A stretch of 64,000 nt of DNA from Gemmatimonadota bacterium. Its GTDB lineage: Bacteria > Gemmatimonadota > Gemmatimonadetes > Longimicrobiales > Gaopeijiaceae. Location of the stretch: assembly GCA_026706635.1 (NCBI GenBank), contig JAPOYJ010000038.1:1-64000 (forward strand), in the 5' to 3' direction. Numbering within the stretch: position 1 is the stretch's first letter; every line of letters begins with the position of its first letter. Of this stretch, positions 63,131 through 64,000 are shown one piece after another. Both the position numbers and the translations under genes were made by a program. The notes below the pieces were generated by a model, which saw nothing but the letters and a program-made list of their open reading frames with translations, searched no databases and was not told the DNA's origin.

Positions 63131-64000
63131 ATGGGACACTACATGGACTACGCCGCGACCTCGGCGGTTCGCCCCCCGGCGGTGGCGGATGCTGTGGCCG
63201 GTTTTCTGCGCGGAGTGGGGTGCACTCCCGGACGCGGGGGGCACTCGGGGGCGCTGGCGGCCGCTCGCCTCGCGCTGCGCTGCCGACGGGCGGTCTCGCG
63301 GGTGATGGGTCTCCCGGGGGATCCTGGTCGCATCGCCTTCACCCAGAACGCCACGCACGCCCTGAACGCGGCTCTCTGGGGTCTCCTCGACGAGGGGGAC
63401 ACCCTGGTCGTCTCGCAGTACGACCACAACGCGGTGCTGAGGCCTGCGGACTTCCTCGCCCGGGAGCGCGGCGTGCGCCTCCGCGTCCTCTCGGGAGCGC
63501 CGGACGGCGCGGTGGATCTGGACGAGGCGGCCCGGCTGGTCGACGGTGCGCGCGTGCTCGCCGTGAATGCGGCCTCGAATGTGCTTGGCACCGTGACGCC
63601 GCTCGGCGCCCTCTCCGCGATCGCCCACGAGGCAGGCGCCGTCGTGCTTGTGGACGCCGCGCAGTCCGCGGGGCATCTGAGCGCCAGTCCGGTGGCGGAG
63701 GGCGCGGATGTCGTCGCCTTCACCGGGCACAAGGCTCTCCTCGGTCCTCAGGGGACGGGGGGGCTCTGGGTCCGCGAGGGGCTGCAGCTCCGCTCGCTCC
63801 TCCTCGGGGGAACGGGCGGGGACTCGCGCAACCGAAGGATGCCGGCCGCCATGCCCGATCGCCTCGAGGCCGGTACTGGGAACACCCCTGGGCTCGCCGG
63901 ACTCATGGCTGGCTGCAACTTCGTCCTCGACCAGGGCGTCGAGGCGCTGCACGCGCGCGAGATGGCTCTGAAGGCGCGTCTGCGCGAGGGGCTGCTGGCG
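63131..64000 (+). CDS. Class V aminotransferase, cysteine-desulfurase-like, 3' partial
   Basis: A reading frame of 290 codons from ATG 63131 (MGHYMDYAATSAVRPPAVAD), open to the window end. PLP-enzyme blocks in order: MDYAATSAVRPPAV, FTQNATHALNAALWGLL, VSQYDHNAV, LAVNAASNVLGTVTPL, VVLVDAAQSAGHL, and the lysine motif VAFTGHKALLGPQGTGGLWV. These match cysteine desulfurase/selenocysteine lyase-type proteins of the CsdA/SufS branch. The catalytic cysteine region lies beyond the window, so the exact type is open. GGGGGAGGG stands upstream as ribosome-binding site. It follows the comM gene by 54 bases. Confidence 0.9.
   Translation, partial: MGHYMDYAATSAVRPPAVADAVAGFLRGVGCTPGRGGHSGALAAARLALRCRRAVSRVMGLPGDPGRIAFTQNATHALNAALWGLLDEGDTLVVSQYDHNAVLRPADFLARERGVRLRVLSGAPDGAVDLDEAARLVDGARVLAVNAASNVLGTVTPLGALSAIAHEAGAVVLVDAAQSAGHLSASPVAEGADVVAFTGHKALLGPQGTGGLWVREGLQLRSLLLGGTGGDSRNRRMPAAMPDRLEAGTGNTPGLAGLMAGCNFVLDQGVEALHAREMALKARLREGLLA

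Noticed and set aside
1-64000. tRNA, rRNA or insertion sequence with transposase
   Set aside because: No cloverleaf with conserved T-loop, no rRNA signature and no transposase or integrase reading frame was seen by eye in the window.

Overview
The window is GC-rich, gene-dense bacterial DNA from a diderm: it carries TamA/TamB, a TolC-type channel, TonB-dependent uptake and many lipoproteins. The mix of plant-type LRR/cadherin-like surface lipoproteins, a DUF6526-like protein, six-bladed propeller lipoproteins, ADOP/MacB-like permeases and a reducing PKS with its own PPTase suggests a Gemmatimonadota-like organism, possibly marine or host-associated. This is an inference from gene content; no rRNA or tRNA gene was seen to confirm it.

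Layout. (1) 1-6.1 kb: a 5'-truncated LRR/Ig-like/metzincin protease and a cadherin-like lipoprotein on the + strand. (2) 6.2-22.8 kb: a long minus-strand run, read as rsmB, PASTA protein, tlpA-like, ybbR, tsaD, lgt, phosphoesterase, tamA-like, tamB, uvrA. It is tightly coupled (GTGA and TTGA overlaps, several GTG/TTG starts) and interrupted by two intergenic repeat elements. (3) 22.8-27.7 kb: four paralogous cadherin/LRR lipoprotein genes, all rearranged or broken. The two outer genes face inward and share the same upstream block. (4) 27.9-43.3 kb: a Sfp-type PPTase and a 3,519-residue reducing type I PKS. They are separated by a Fur-family regulator, a TonB receptor and a His-rich lipoprotein, and the junction carries a 113-bp duplicate of the PKS 5' end. 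(5) 43.4-47.6 kb: an NCS2-type permease with a possible HATPase-like tail, an alpha/beta hydrolase, a free-standing carrier protein, a DUF6526-like membrane protein and a MerC-like protein. (6) 47.8-50.3 kb: propeller lipoprotein, CxxC thioredoxin-like lipoprotein and an 81-residue secreted four-cysteine peptide, then a perfect 17-bp-stem hairpin and a degenerate array of 19-bp tandem repeats. (7) 50.3-57.5 kb, minus strand: TolC-type channel, membrane fusion protein, two MacB-type permeases with no ATPase beside them, and a BshB1-like deacetylase. (8) 57.6-64.0 kb: NtrY-like histidine kinase, ComM/YifB, and a cysteine-desulfurase-like gene cut by the window end.

Themes. A 39-bp double operator (TGTAA-N8-TTACA-N3-TGTAA-N8-TTACA) occurs five times in four intergenic regions. 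It sits inside a wider repeat scaffold whose arms (TAGCAGCCCGTGGACAA / TTATCCACGGACCGCTAG) often abut stop and start codons. The strongest candidates for undescribed biology are the inward-facing, recombining lipoprotein locus, the propeller/thioredoxin/Cys-peptide unit, the PKS with a catalytically dead terminal AT, and the 19-bp array.
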